In this document: one piece after another, positions 31,029 through 43,258 of the stretch
Position numbering within the stretch: position 1 is the stretch's first letter
How the letters are laid out: every line of letters begins with the position of its first letter
NCBI GenBank assembly: GCA_951799425.1
Contig: OX637393.1
Span: 33,285,244-33,349,243 of the forward strand
Source of the DNA: Ilex aquifolium
Lineage: Eukaryota > Streptophyta > Magnoliopsida > Aquifoliales > Aquifoliaceae
Length of the DNA stretch: 64,000 nt
Direction: 5' to 3'
Position numbers and translations under genes: made by a program
Notes under the pieces: model-generated
Seen by the model: only the letters and a program-made list of their open reading frames with translations
What the model was told of the DNA's origin: nothing
The model's database searches: none

Positions 31029-32243
31029 CTAGTTCGCATCATCGTCAGCGTCCTCGTCGTCCGCTGAGTCGGGAGTGTATTCGGGAAACATAGGTGGACT
31101 AGGAAATTGTACTGGAGATGTGCCCGAATTGAAACCACAGTTGGTAAACATCTGGACTAGTGCGGAATTGAAGTCCGTTGAGTACTCCATGAATGAGTCC
31201 GAACGATGAGCAAGTTGATCATTTCGTCTAGACTTGCGTCGAGATTCCCTATGTAACTCTTGTGTCTCTCTGTGTAACTCATGTGTTTCTCGACGTAATC
31301 CATGCATCTCATCAACTAGACTCTCCATAGGTGACTGGGATGTAGCAGCGGCAAGTGGAGGAGGCCCCGATGGTTCACCCGAATCCTGAGGCATATCCAC
31401 CATAACATATCCGGCACCCCTATGATCAGAGAAACCTCCCTTCCACACCTTAAAACGGCTAATGATTTGATGATCAATTGGCACTTACGGTTGTTGAACT
31501 AATTCATCGGCACTCCATGTGACTTTGGCCTTCTTACAGAGTCCGCAAATTAATGATGGGTGAGGCAATCCGCTAGTTGAACCTCCCTTGATAGCCTTTG
31601 TGATTGAGTCTTGAATAACTTGACCCACATTAATGCTTTTTCCTGTAACTATGTAATAGAGCAAAATCGCCCTGTCACGGAGTAATTCAGTAAAGTGCAT
31701 GGTGGGCATTAGCTTAGCACATAGAAAGTAGTACCATGCCTTCCCAAACTTGCTCAGCTCACTATGTGAAAAGTGAACTTTCTCTGCCTCCTTTAATGTC
31801 CTCTTAGCACCCGGCTTACATAGACACTTGATCACCTCGTCCAAGTCGAGTTCTTCGGTTCTGTATGTCGTATACTCATCGTCGTCTGACATATCTACTA
31901 TATTGTAATAAGCATTGATGCTTGCCTTGTCAAACGAAACTGTTTTACCCCGGACTTGAACCGCAGGGTTGTCGACCTCCTTGGCATTGGCATAAAATTC
32001 TTTTACAATGGGGATTACAGCTGCCTCCGGCTGTGCTGTGAAATCTAATCACCCATGCTCCACAATCATGTCATGTACACACCCATCATACGTCTTATCT
32101 GGGCGAAGGCCGCGTTCGGGAATCAATACCTTTTTTGCCAACCATGTATGAAATCTCTCCGACGCCGCTTCGTTAACAAATCTCTTTTTGTCGTATGGCT
32201 TGGAAGATCTAGAGATTTATCCTCTTTGGCGTTTTGACGACAT
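31029..32243 (-). pseudogene. Athila-2 third ORF ('putative plant transposon protein' domain)
   Basis: Starts at MSSKRQRG on the minus strand (32243). The middle (31892-31485) holds the family block AWYYFLCAKLMPT...RAILLYYIVTGKSINVGQ...GGLPHPSLI-like, which I recognise as the plant transposon protein domain common in Athila third ORFs (Pfam Transposase_32 style). The last part (31484-31029) is a Glu/Arg/His-rich helix with the repeat ETHELHRETQELHRES, then an acidic Asp-rich tail. The role is unknown; this ORF occupies the position called env-like in Athila. The frame is broken. The upstream spacer carries a palindrome array and TATA-like box. Confidence 0.7.
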
Positions 32244-32742
32244 GATGAATATTTAAGTAAGAAGCTCCATAACACCAAAAACCAAGTAAAAAAAACTAGC
32301 TAACTAAGCTTTGTTGTCACTTTGGCAATTTAACAAACACCTTGTGTGCAATGCCCAACTTTGCACTACCACACCATCTCAAGAATGTAATATCTCCCAA
32401 ATAAATCACAAAACCATTCCCACAAGCATGTAACCAAATAATTTTAAACTTTACCCATAAAGAACGAGTGAACTTGATACCTTATGTTGCAAAGATTATG
32501 TTGCCCATGGAGAATGAAGAAATCATTGGTGCTAGTTGAGAGTTGGGGTGTAAAGAATTTGGGTGTATGTATTTTTTTTTAGATGTTTGACATTTTTTTG
32601 GGAGTGGTAGGAGTTGATTTGGATGGCTTGTTGTTCGTGTATGTAGAGCAGTTTTTTGTTGTTTATGATGCTGAAATTCTGAGTTTGGAGCAGTGTGGGG
32701 TGTTTAGAAGGTTGAAATTATGAGTTTGGGGGTATTTGGGGC

Positions 32743-32750
32743 GTTTATAA
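32743..32750 (-). promoter_or_regulatory. TATA-like box ahead of Athila-2 third ORF
   Basis: TTATAAAC on the minus strand within GCCTTATAAACGCC, about 40 bases downstream of the AGCGCTG array and about 500 bases before the third ORF. This would suit an internal promoter. No transcription data. Confidence 0.35.
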
Positions 32751-32790
32751 GGCTGAATTTAAGTGCTTGGAAGCTGTTTGGACAGCTGGG

Positions 32791-33030
32791 GCGCACCTGG
32801 GCGCTGGAACAGCGCTGGGACAGCGCTGTGTTTGCGCGCAGGGGCACTGGAACAGCGCTGGAAATGCGCTGGAACTGCAGTGTTTGCGTGCAGGGGCGCT
32901 GGGACAGCGCTGAAACAGCGCTGGTTGGGCAATTTCTGGCCGCAGGGGCACTTGAATAGCGCTAAAACAGCGCTGGTTGGGCAGTGGGCAAGCGCCTGGG
33001 CGCTGGGTAGGCGCTGGAACAACGCTGGCT
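32791..33030. promoter_or_regulatory. AGCGCTG palindrome array in the Athila-2 spacer
   Basis: About 240 bases, GC-rich against an AT-rich background, holding more than ten GCGCTGG and CAGCGCTG units, several as GGCGCTGGAACAGCGCTGG. The same motif array, shorter, lies in both LTRs (29587-29654 and 39728-39817). Open stretches through it on either strand are repeat by-products. Confidence 0.6.
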
Positions 33031-33201
33031 CCTTCTTTCCATCTACTTTATTTTCTTTAGCTTTTCTTACCTTGTTCAATCCGCGGTACCTACAAGCAAT
33101 GGACACACTAATTAAAAAGCACTAATAATCTAAAAACATTATTTCTAAAACAAAAAAAAACTCAATTAAAATAAAATGAAATAAAACTTAGAAACTAAAA
33201 T

Positions 33202-33217
33202 TTGGGTTGCCTCCCAA
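33202..33217 (-). other. Inverted repeat just 3' of Athila-2 integrase
   Basis: TTGGGAGGCAACCCAA on the minus strand, a five-pair stem, about 45 bases after the end of integrase. From general familiarity, similar TTGGGAGGCAACCCAA boxes follow pol in other plant Athila-type elements; a comparison is needed to be sure. Confidence 0.4.
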
Positions 33218-33260
33218 TTAGCGCTTGTTTTATAGTCATCAGTCTGACTACTCCCTGTCT

Positions 33261-34497
33261 TTATTCCGGATTGGCGAGAGTAATTGAAGTCTTTTGGTAA
33301 TCAATGTCGCCACCCCAATAGTGCTTCAGTCTTTGCCCGTTCACTTTAAAATTTCTCTTGGAGTGGGAATCTTCGACTTCAACTGCTCCATGCGGGAACA
33401 CTTTAGTAACAATAAATGGCCTTGACCACCTTGATTTGAGTTTACCCGGGAAGAGTTTTAACCGCGAATTGAAGAGGAGTACAGCTTGTCCAGGCTCAAA
33501 CTTTCGCTCAATGATTTTCTTATCATGCCACCTTTTTATCTTCTCTTTATAAAGCTTGGCGTTTTTGTATGCTTGGAGATGGAACTCATCCATCTCATTC
33601 AACTACAAGAGACGCTTCTCCCCCACTGCATGCAAGTCAAAGTTAAGTTTCCGAATAGCCCAATATGCACTATGCTCCAACTCCACCGGTAGATGACAAG
33701 CTTTTCCATACACGAGCCGATATGGAGACATTCCAATTGGCGTTTTATACGCTGTTCGGTAGGCCCACAAGGCATCATCTAGCTTCTTCGACCAGTCTTT
33801 TCGGTTTGGATTAACAATTTTCTCCAGAATCCGCTTCACTTCTCTATTCGAAACTTCAACTTGGCCACTGGTCTGGGGGTGATAAGCTGTGGCAATCTTA
33901 TGGGTGACTCCATATTTAGCAAGAAGGGCTGCAAAATATTTATTACAAAAATGCATACCTTCATCGCTAATGATTGCTCTCGGTGTACCAAACCTCGTGA
34001 AGATGTTTTTCCGGAGGAAATTTAACACCACCTTTGCATCATTGGTAGGCAAAGCAGCTGCTTCAACCCACTTCGAGACGCAACCCACCGCAACTAATAT
34101 GTAAAGGTTATTGTAAGATGATGGAAACGGGCCCATGAAGTCTATACCCCAGACATCAAAGATCTCAACCTCCAAAATACTGTTTAAGGGCATTTCATGT
34201 CGCTTTGAAATATTCCCAGTCCGTTGACATCTGTCACACTTTAATGCGAAAAAATGGGCATCCTTAAAGAGAGTTGGCCAATAAAAACCTGATTGAAGGA
34301 CTTTTGCTGATGTTCTCTCTCCCCCATAATGTCCTCCATAATCTGATGAGTGACAATGCTACAAGATTCCTTCGATCTCTTCCCTGGGTACACATCTTCT
34401 TAACATTTGATCCGCACATTGTTTGAATAGGAATGGCTCATCCCAGATGTAATGCTTCACCTCGTGCAAGAACTTCTTCCTTTGTTGGTTGCTCAAT
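33261..34497 (-). pseudogene. Athila-2 integrase
   Basis: The core region 34193-33603 shows [49 protein letters not shown] and [31 protein letters not shown], covering the catalytic acidic residues. The C-terminal part 33602-33261 shows FEPGQAVLLFNSRLKLFPGKLKSRW and FKVNGQRLKHYW, the usual Athila end. The N-terminal zinc region lies at about 34490-34200. It is closely related to Athila-1 integrase at 40053-41080. The frame is interrupted, but most motifs are preserved. Confidence 0.88.
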
Positions 34498-35058
34498 TCA
34501 GGAGGAAAACACATGACTCACTATATATTTCACATAATCTGCATACCATGGTGCTTCCCCTACAACACAAAAGAGTTGCTCATCCGGAAAGGATTCATTG
34601 ATCATTACTCCCCCACCCTTTTGTTGTACGGTATTGTCAAGTCTGGAGAGATGATCCGCCACTTGGTTCTCTGTTCCCTTTCTGTCCCGAATCTCTAGAT
34701 CAAACTCTTGAAGCAAAAGGACCCATCGAATCAAGCGTGGCTTGGCGTCCTTTTCCGAAATTAAATACTTAATGGCAGAATGATCTGTGAACACTATCAC
34801 CTTTGTACCAATGAGATAAGACCGGAATTTGTCGAAAGCAAAAACAACTGCTAATAATTCTTTCTCAGTGGTTGTGTAGTTTAGTTGTGCGTCCGATAAT
34901 GTCTTGCTAGCATAATAGATAGCATGAAACATCTTTTCTTGCCGTTGACCTAAAACTGCGCCAACTGCAAAGTCGCTAGCATCACACATCAGCTCAAATG
35001 GCAAATCCCAATTTGGTGCAACTATCATAGGGGCAGTTATGAGCTTATTTTTCAACAC
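34498..35058 (-). pseudogene. Athila-2 RNase H
   Basis: Begins in the RT connection and holds the RNase H signatures [46 protein letters not shown] and [24 protein letters not shown], then the linker [11 protein letters not shown]-like toward integrase. Only one RNase H is seen, in contrast to the two in the Tat elements, as expected for Athila. Confidence 0.88.
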
Positions 35059-35067
35059 CTCGAAGGC

Positions 35068-36030
35068 CTATAAGCAAGCCTTATCAAACTTAAAGGGCAC
35101 ATCTTTCTCTAAAAGGTTATACAGAGGCTTTGTGATTTTGGAAAAGTCCTTTATGAATCGCCTATAAAATCCCGCATGGCCCAAGAAACTCCGAATTCCC
35201 TTGACTGATGTTGGTGGTGGTAGTTTCTCAATAGTCTCTATTTTTGTCCTATCCACCTCTATGTCATTAGCAGAAACTTTGTGCCCCAAAATAATACCTT
35301 CTTGAACCATGAAGTGACACTTTTCCCAGTTTAACACCAAGTTTGTTTCCACACATCTTTTCAACACAAGGGTGAAGTTCTCTAAACATAGGTCAAAGCT
35401 ATCTCCAAATACCGAAAAATCATCCATAAATACCTCAAGAGTTTGCTCGACCATGTCGGAGAATATTGTCATCATGCATCGTTGAAACGTTGCAGGTGCG
35501 TTGCATAATCCAAAAGGCATCCTCCGGAATGCAAAGGTTCCATAGGGGTAGGTAAACGTAGTCGTCTCCTGATCCTCGGGTGCTATTGCGATCTGATTAT
35601 AGCCGGAATAACCATCCAATAGACAATAGAATACACGCTCAGCCAATTTATCAAGCATCTGATCAATGAATGGTAGAGGAAAGTGATCTTTTCGAGTTGC
35701 CTTATTGAGTTTGCGATAATCCATACATACTCTCCACCCAGTCACTGTTCGTGTTGGGATTAACTCGTTGTTCTCATTGGACACTACCGTCATGCCTCCT
35801 TTCTTCAGAACACATTGAACTGGACTAACCCATGAACTGTCTGAGATAGGATATACGATTCCGGCATCCAACCATTTGATGATTTCTTTCTTGACTACCT
35901 CCTTCATGATAGGATTTAAGCGACGTTGTTGCTCAACCACAGGCTTACCATCATCTTCAAGCAGAATTTTTTGCATACAAATTGAGGGACTAATGCCCTT
36001 AATATCTGCAATAGACCATCCTAAAGCCAT
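35068..36030 (-). pseudogene. Athila-2 reverse transcriptase
   Basis: A 320-codon open stretch. Motifs in order: RTVTGWRVCMDYRKLNKATR, HFPLPFIDQMLD, CLLDGYSGYNQIAIAPEDQE, FAFRRMPFGLCNAPATFQRC, the catalytic FMDDFSVFGDSF, and IRSFLGHAGFYRRFIKDFS at the end of the thumb. This is among the best-preserved Athila coding regions in the window. Confidence 0.9.
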
Positions 36031-36066
36031 TTTGTACTCACGAAGGACTCGCGGCAGCTTACTCTC

Positions 36067-37431
36067 CTAAAATTCATCAAGTGAAGCAGAAACAATAACA
36101 GGTAAAGTAAAAGAGTCACCCAAATACGCATACCGTAGATGATTTGGAAGAGGTTTAAGCTCCAATATAGGTGGTTCTTCCAAAGATGAGTTTGCACGAG
36201 TAGAGCTTCCTGAGTGATCCAAAGTCTCAAACTGTTGTCTAAACTTGACAACCCGTGGGGAAGCATTCAACCACTGTACATACTCTAGAGGAGCCGGGTA
36301 GTCCGAAGCAGTGGGACTAACCAGTGATGTCTCAAGGGGATCTGAAATACAGCTTCCTACGAATATCTCAGTTATTGCATCTTCCACCAAATGAACCCGA
36401 AAACATTCTTCTGCTTCCTTAGGAAATTTCATAGCTGAAAATACATTAAATGTCACCTCTTGATCTTGGACTCGCATAGTTAGCTCACCTTTTTGTACAT
36501 CGATAAGTGTTCTCCCCGTTGCTAAGAATGGTCGCCCAAGAATTATAGGTACTTCCCTATCTTCCTCACAATCCAAAACTATGAAATCAGCTGGAAAAAT
36601 GAACTTATCCACTTTAACTAGAACATCTTCAACTATGCCCCTTGGATAAGTGAGTGATCTGTCTGCTAATTGCAATGTAACATTGGTAGACTTTGCTTCA
36701 TTCAAACCCAATTGCTGATAGATTGAGAGCGGCATTAAATTAATACTAGCTCCCAAGTCACACAATGCTTTCCCGAAAAACTGGTTGCCTATTGTGCATG
36801 GAATTGTAAAGCTACCCGGATCTTTGAGCTTTGGGGGTAGCTTCTTTTGAAGGATAGCACTGCACTCCTCAGTGAGTGCCATTGTCTCAAAATCACCTAG
36901 TTTTCTCTTCCTTGACAAAATTTCCTTCATAAATTTCACATAGCTAGGCATCTGCTCCAATGCATCTGCGAAAGGGATATTAATTTGGAGCTTCTTGAAT
37001 ACTTCCAAAAATTTTGAGAACTGTTTATCTAACTTCTTTTTCTGCAAACGTTGTGGAAACGGTACAGGAGGCATCATAGGACTCTGCTTGCCTTCATCAG
37101 AATTTACCACTGGATCTTCTTCCTTCTGTTCATGTTCCACATTCTTGCTATCTCTATCTTCATCCTTATTATCATCTCCAAGTGATTGTTTTGGAGTTCC
37201 ACCAACAACTTCATATAGCTCTTTTCTGCTTCGTAATGTAATAGCCATGCAGTGCTCCTTTCCTTCTCTTTTAGGATTGATCTCCGTATCACTAGGTAAA
37301 GTGTCTTGAGGTCGGTTGTTAATGGCATTAGCAAGCTGACCCATTTGATTTTCCAGGTTTCGAATTGATACTTCCTGACTGTTCATCCTGGTCTCATTCT
37401 GTGCTATATACTTGGAAAGCAAATCCTCCAA
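36067..37431 (-). pseudogene. Athila-2 gag end and protease
   Basis: A 454-codon open stretch. It starts in the gag C-terminal linker (MEDLLSKYIAQNE; NLENQMGQLANAIN, a short coil), passes an acidic linker, and enters the protease with LCDLGASINLMPLSIYQQLGL, VEDVLVKVDKFIFPADFIVLD and VPIILGRPFLATGRTLIDV. These are the Athila retropepsin motifs. The RT follows closely. Confidence 0.85.
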
Positions 37432-38560
37432 ATTCGACTTCTTTTCCTGTTGTGGTGGAGCTTGATTTTGAAAGCCTGGTGGGTATGATTGTCTTGGAGC
37501 AGAGGTTTGGACTTGATTATTGTTCCAAGAAAAACCAGAATGATTCCTCTAACCAGGGTTATAATTGTTGGAATTGTTACTATATTGCTGCCTGTTGTGG
37601 TTACCAACGTATTGTACCGACTCTGGATTAATTGCACATTGATCACTCGGATGGTTCCCTGCACACAATTCACAAACAACTTCCACACTCTGAATAGGTT
37701 GCACTCCTAGAACATCAATCTTCTTTGACAACGTAGCAACATGTGCAGCCAATGCAGTAACTGCATCAACTTCATAAATCCCTGCTACCTTTGGCTGATT
37801 AATCCTTGTAGAAGGCCACTGATAATTGTTTGCAACCATCGTCTCTAATAACTCGTATGCTTCATCGAAAATTTTCCTCATTAATGCACCACCTGCAGCT
37901 GCATCGATACAAGTTCGGGTAGCACTAAACAACCCATTATAGAACGTTTGAACTTGCAACCAATTAGGAATACCATGGTGAGGGCATTTTCGGAGTAAGT
38001 CTTTGAATCACTCCCAAGCTTCATAAAGAGTCTCATAATCATGTTGTGCGAATGAAGTGATGTTGTTCCTCATCCTTGCAGTTTTAGCTGGTGGAAAGAA
38101 TTTAGCTAAGAATTTTTGAGCTAAATCTGACCAGGTAGTAATAGAATTCGGCGACAAAGAATGCAACCAACTCTTCGCCTTATCACGAAGTGAGAATGGG
38201 AAAAGTCAGAGTCTAATTGCATCTTCAGAAACCCCATTGTATCTGAATGTGTCGTATATCTCCAGAAAACTCATCAAATGATCGTTTGGGTCATCGGTAG
38301 GCAAACCCCCAAACTGTACTGAATTCTGAATCATTTGAATGGTACCCGGCTTGATCTCGAAATTGTTTGCTTGAATTGCGGGCCTTCGAATGCTCGATTG
38401 TAGTTCTGTCACAAGCGGCATAGCATAATCCCTTAACGATTTATGTTCCTCTTCAACCATAGTTTCTTGGTTGTTTTCTTCTTGACACTGTTTTCGCAAG
38501 TTTCAGAGCCTTCTTTCGATTTCGTCTTCGTACGGCAGTAGCTCCTAACCTGTAGATCGT
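37432..38560 (-). pseudogene. Athila-2 gag
   Basis: Minus-strand gag remains. The N-terminal part 38499-38206 contains IQNSVQFGGLPTDDPNDHLMSFLEIYDTF, a gag core signature. The part at 37959-37549 carries AGGALMRKIFDEAYELLETM and a knuckle-like CELCAGNHPSDQC. The frame is broken. Confidence 0.8.
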
Positions 38561-38676
38561 GTTTGTATACAAAATTCAAGAATGCTTGCAAAAACAATTA
38601 AAACAGAAAATTAAATATAAGTTTAAACTAAAATCAAATTGATTGAAATTAATATTGAAATAATTACTAGAATAAG

Positions 38677-38694
38677 TCCCCGGCAACGGCGCCA
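38677..38694 (-). other. Primer binding site of Athila-2
   Basis: TGGCGCCGTTGCCGGGGA on the minus strand, six bases from the 5' LTR. A textbook Athila-type site, conventionally tRNA-Asp. Confidence 0.9.
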
Positions 38695-38700
38695 AAAACT

Positions 38701-40047
38701 TGTTGTCCGAATTTGGTATTGACAATTTACGTGCAAGTATACACGATCAACAAGTAATAAAGTGATAAGTAGAGTATCGTTCCCACGGAGAATTATTACT
38801 AATAAATTCTAAATACTAACTTTATATCAATCCAATTTTATTCAAACAATTGGAATTAACTATGGAATGACTAAATTAAAACTAAATCTAATCTTAACAG
38901 TCAATGGTTGAATTTACCGGATAAAAGAAGTTAAGATTACAACTTCCCCTAATGCTTCGTATAAATCTCTCCACTTTCTTTCCAGTTAATTGATCAAAAT
39001 AAGTTGTTAACTGAGACTTCAAAATTATTTATCAAACCTCTTCCGATAGTAAGATAAACATATCTCTCCCAATTAAATTACTATATTCCTATGCAAAATA
39101 AGTTGGAATAGATTCATTAATTTCAAACTCTCATAAAAGTTACACATGGCATATAGGTATATTCCTATCATTTACACAAACCCAGCAATTCAATCCTAAG
39201 AAGAATTAACCAGACGCATGTTATCATATTTCAATCTATCCCTAGAATTCATCTCCCAATTTCATCTAGGGAATCAAATTAATTGGTGGCTACACAATCA
39301 TATATTAAGCACAAAATATGATAAACAACTCATGTATGATCACAAAGAACTAGAAACGAGAGTAGATCAATTTAACTAGACATTAGGTTCCGTTGCAATC
39401 TTAACAAATATTTAGTTCATAATGTAATTGAAAAACGTCATTCTCAAATTAAACAACATCTCAGAAAATCAAGAAGTAAAAGTAAGAGAAAAGAATGAAA
39501 ACTTAGTTGCAATCTTCAACTCCTTTCTAGCCTTCAAGTCCGATTTTCTTCGCGTCGGTTCCTTCAATTCTTGCCTTCAATTTTCTATCAATCTTTGGTC
39601 TTTCTTTATGTTTTCCAACCCCCAAAGTCAGTCTCTCCTCTTCCAACTCAAACCCTAGCATATATGTAGCATTAGGGTTCAATTTCGGGTCAAAACAAGT
39701 CATAATTTACGTCCCAAAACCAACTCAAGCGCAGCTGCACTGGAAAGGCGCTGGAACAGCGCTGAATGGGTAGTAAGTGGGCGCAGGGGCGCTGAAAAGG
39801 CGCAGGAACAGCGCTGGTATCTTTTAAGCCTTTAGCTCCCTTGTTGTTTAGCCTTCAAAAACCCAACTTTTAGGCTCCAAATTGACCTTGTTTCCTTCCA
39901 AATGATCTTGTTTGCTTCCAAATGATGATTCATATCAAATAACATCAAAACACACAAAACAAATAAAAAAAAACATAAAATAATTGAAAACTTGCAAATT
40001 TCTCAAGCCAAAAGTACTCAATTCGTAGGTATAAAACTCACTCATCA
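38701..40047 (-). repeat. Athila-2 5' LTR
   Basis: 1347 bases. U3 is at the high-coordinate side; an AGCGCTG array sits at 39728-39817, about 60 bases upstream of a weak TATA-like CATATATG on the minus strand (near 39657-39668). Followed by the target copy CCTCT. Confidence 0.93.
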
Positions 40048-40052
40048 CCTCT

Positions 40053-41080
40053 CTTATAAAGGATTGTTTTTCATTTTGTAAAGAATGTGATAGATGCCAA
40101 CGTCTGGGTAGTGTGACCCGAAGGAATATGATGCCCCTCTCCCCTGTATTTGTTATTGAAATATTTGATTGTTGGGGCATCGACTTCATGGGCCCCTTCC
40201 CTATGTCATTTGGCTACCTATACATTCTACTGGCAGTGGACTACGTGTCCAAGTGAATGGAGGTATCCCAACCAAGACCAATGACCACCGGGTCGTGGTC
40301 AAGTTTCTCAAGGAGAACATTTTTTCAAGGTTTGGGCTGCCTCGTGCAATGATAAGTGATGGTGGATCACATTTTCGCAATAGGTCATTTGCATCTTTAA
40401 TGCACAAATATGGTGTCACACATAAGGTATCCACCGCATACCACCCATAAACCAATGGCCAAGCCGAGTTAGCTAATAGGGAGATCAAGAACATCTTAGA
40501 GAAAACTGTTAACCCAAATAGGAAAGATTGGTCAGATAGACTGATTGATGCCCTATGGGCTTATCGCACTGCTTACAAAATTGTCATAGGCATGTCTCCT
40601 TATCGGCTTGTCTATGGAAAGGCTTGCCATTTGCCAGTCGAGATGGAACACAAGGCCTATTGGGTCATAAAGACTTTGAACTATAATTCGAGAATGGCTG
40701 GAGAACATAGGAAGCTACAGTTGAATGAATTGGAAGAGATTCGAAGAGATGCGTATGAGATCTCTAAAATTTCAAAAGAGCGGGCTAAGATCTTTCATGA
40801 AAAATCTATTGTACGTAAGTCATTCGAGCCCGGCCAAAAAGTACTTTTGTACAACTCTCGTCTCTCGATTTTCCAAGGCAAACTCCGATCCCGTTGGGAT
40901 GACCCCTATCTTGTCAAGGTGGCCTACCCCAATGGAGTTGTGGATATCACAAACCTCGAGAATGGCCAGACATTCAGGGTCAATGGCCAAAGACTTAAGC
41001 CATTTTTCGAGGGTTTTGAAGGACAAGAAGTGGAGGAGGACTTGACGGATCCGGTGTATCCAGAATTTGTGGAGGAGTAA
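40053..41080 (+). pseudogene. Athila-1 integrase, core and C-terminal part
   Basis: Continues the integrase that begins at 28363. Motifs: [26 protein letters not shown], then at 40592-41080 [49 protein letters not shown] and [15 protein letters not shown]. These correspond to the DDE core and the C-terminal domain. The frame is broken, but the C-terminal 162 codons are open. Confidence 0.85.
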
Positions 41081-43189
41081 CCAGTTTTTATGCTTTTTAG
41101 TGTACAGTCTTTTTTTTTACTTATGATATTTTCAGTTTCATGTTACTTACTTTACTTGGTCGTATAACATTGTTTTCTTAGTTTCAGATATTGGTACTGT
41201 TGTCAAAGCTTAAGTGCGAGGTGTTCTCTTACCCTAATCATCTTTTTACTATCCATCATTGCATATCATATCTTTTTGTTGCATTGAGGACAATGCATGA
41301 ATCAAGTTGGGGGGGGGGGGGGGGGGGGAGGTGCACCATTTGCATGTTACACCAATGTTTGTGGAAATTTTTGATGTTTGTGGAAATTTTTGGGGTGAAA
41401 ATTCACCTTTCACATATCATACAGATTTTTGTTTACATTAGTGCAAATTATATGGAAATTTTGAAACTTTTTGTGAAAAAATATCTGAATGTTGATATGT
41501 ATTCCCTTTATTTAGAGTGTTTGGGTTAGATGATATGTTGATCTTTGTTTTGAACCTTGAGCACATTATAGAAGTTAATCCTATGCGTGAGTATCACATA
41601 TGTATCTGTTTTTGAACTCAACTGTATGTGCTCATTGAATGCGTAATTTTAGCAATTTACGGATTGGATTCATATTTTAGGCTTGACATAAATAGTGGAG
41701 ATGAGTAAGGACCCATGAGAGCTTTAGTGCCAATCCTTTTTGGAGGGAACTTACATTTACTCAAAGAACAATTTTTCAATGTCAAATTTGTTCAATAATC
41801 TCATTATGTTTATCTTGGCTAGGTGCATTTGGGCAGTAGACTGATTTCGTCTTGATAATGTACAATGCTTTCCCATGCTTTAGAAATGATCTTAGGCCAT
41901 ATTTGATTTATTTTGAGTCTTAGCCTTGTTCTTGAGAAAATATTAACCCTAGTGCCATGATTGAGCCTCAATTAAAATTCGTTTCTATGTCATACATGTG
42001 ACCAAGCCAGTGAAAATGAAATAAATCTACCTCACCTTGGTTGTTCCTAAAGTTGAACATGAGTAATCGCAAAAGCGAAGGAAGTGTGGTTTGGAAATTC
42101 AAGCAAAGGGATAACTGATGTTGGAACTCAAAGAGTTCAATGGAAAAGAATGAAAATTCAAGAAAAGGAAGAGAAGGGGTGAGAATAAGAAAAGAACGAT
42201 CAAAAGGAAAGGAAAATGTTAAGGAAAAGAAAGAAAAGAAATAAAGAGTGTGGTGACGGTGTAAGAATGAAAATCCCATGAAAAGGGAGATGCTTTTGAA
42301 ATAAAAGTCTTTCACTTGGAACAACCCTCTTTGTTATCCTATACCTTTCGTTTCTTTTGCCTAAAATATCACCCCAAGGCCCCATTGCAGCCATTGAAGT
42401 CCTAAATGATCTAGAGAAGCATGGGAGATGCATAATTTTAAAGGAAATGATGAGTCAGTTTTGCTACCCCATGCCCTAGCATTCTTTTCATGAGATTATG
42501 CCAAAGTCGCTTCATTTTCATACATGAACTTCATTTTTGGATTACGTGTGAGCATACTTTGTTTTGTGCACAAGATTCTATCTCACATGTACACATGGAG
42601 TGCATGCCAGGATAACTATAGTGTATTTCATTATTAAGAGTGACCCTTGGTGAGTTTTGCATTGAAGCTGAACTTGGCTAGCCATTCGAATGTGAATTCT
42701 GTTGCGTAAATGCTCAAATTACTTGTCCAATTCACACACACGAGTTCGAAAATAAATAAGTAAGTGCATACTTTAGACTAGTATGTAAGGCTATGGTAAT
42801 GCTCATGTGTGCTTAGTTCGGCCATCTGAATAATGTATTAAATAGCTCCACGCTTGCAGAATAGGGGAATATTGCTCAAGTTTTTGATATTAGAATGAAT
42901 GGGGAATGCCCTTGTTAATTGCATGTGTGTTTTACATTGTGGGTGTTCATTTTGGTAGTTAAAAGTAGAAATCCATGCCTTGTTTATTCAATGCATCAAA
43001 GTTTTAAATCGTGTTGCAATTTCGGTAATAATTTGGGTATGATGGTTCAAATTGTGGTTTACAAGTGTAGTACATGTTTAGGGTGGAGTAGAGGTCATAA
43101 AGAGAGTGTTAGAATGTATGGGGTAGGTCCTGAATTGAAGAGGAGTATAGATGTGTTGCTCAGCAGGGGTATTTTGCAAACAAGGCAAA
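41081..43189 (+). other. Athila-1 long non-coding region 3' of integrase
   Basis: About 2.1 kb without a gene. It begins with a T-rich stretch, then a conserved hairpin and a run of 20 G (41309-41328). Bases 41330-42600 are strongly similar, on the opposite strand, to 55165-56360 in the gag-only element. A purine-rich stretch of AAAGAAAAG type lies at 42110-42260. The rest is featureless. Confidence 0.75.
41280..41297 (+). ncRNA. Conserved CATTG-AGGA-CAATG hairpin, Athila-1
   Basis: TGCATTGAGGACAATGCA, a seven-pair stem with loop AGGA, followed by AAGTT and a G-run. It is shared with Athila-2 and the gag-only element. An RNA structural signal in the element's transcript is the likeliest role. 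Confidence 0.5.
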
Positions 43190-43258
43190 ACCTACCGGTA
43201 GGTTTTGGCCGCTGGAGTGAAACCTACCGGTAGGTTTTCATCGACCTACCAGTAGGTC
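43190..43258. promoter_or_regulatory. ACCGGT palindrome array upstream of Athila-1 third ORF
   Basis: Three CCTACCGGTAGG-like palindromes in 70 bases. The stretch from CTGGAGTGAAACCTACCGG onward matches the U3 array of the element's own LTRs (8611-8655 and 45273-45319) nearly base for base, so it looks like a piece of U3 located inside the element. Confidence 0.55.

Larger units (their letters stand above)
28561..40047 (-). mobile_element. Athila-2: second Athila-type element, inside Athila-1 integrase
   Basis: An 11,487-base minus-strand element with a perfect target copy CCTCT (28556-28560 and 40048-40052). LTRs are at 28561-29884 and 38701-40047. It has an intact-looking Athila primer site (38677-38694), gag, protease, RT, RNase H and integrase, then a palindrome-rich spacer, a third ORF and a repeat-rich 3' end. 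The LTR pair differs by about 2.5 percent by eye plus small length differences, so it is younger than or similar in age to Athila-1, and older than Tat-2. It is broken, with several interruptions (under ten), but long frames survive. Confidence 0.93.

Noticed and set aside
32720-33125. Trp/Gly- and Ala-rich open stretches on both strands
   Set aside because: By-products of the AGCGCTG array, which has no stop codons in several frames.
42200-42433. Phe-rich minus-strand open stretches in the Athila-1 3' region
   Set aside because: Translation of a purine-rich non-coding tract; the related stretch in the gag-only element is not open.
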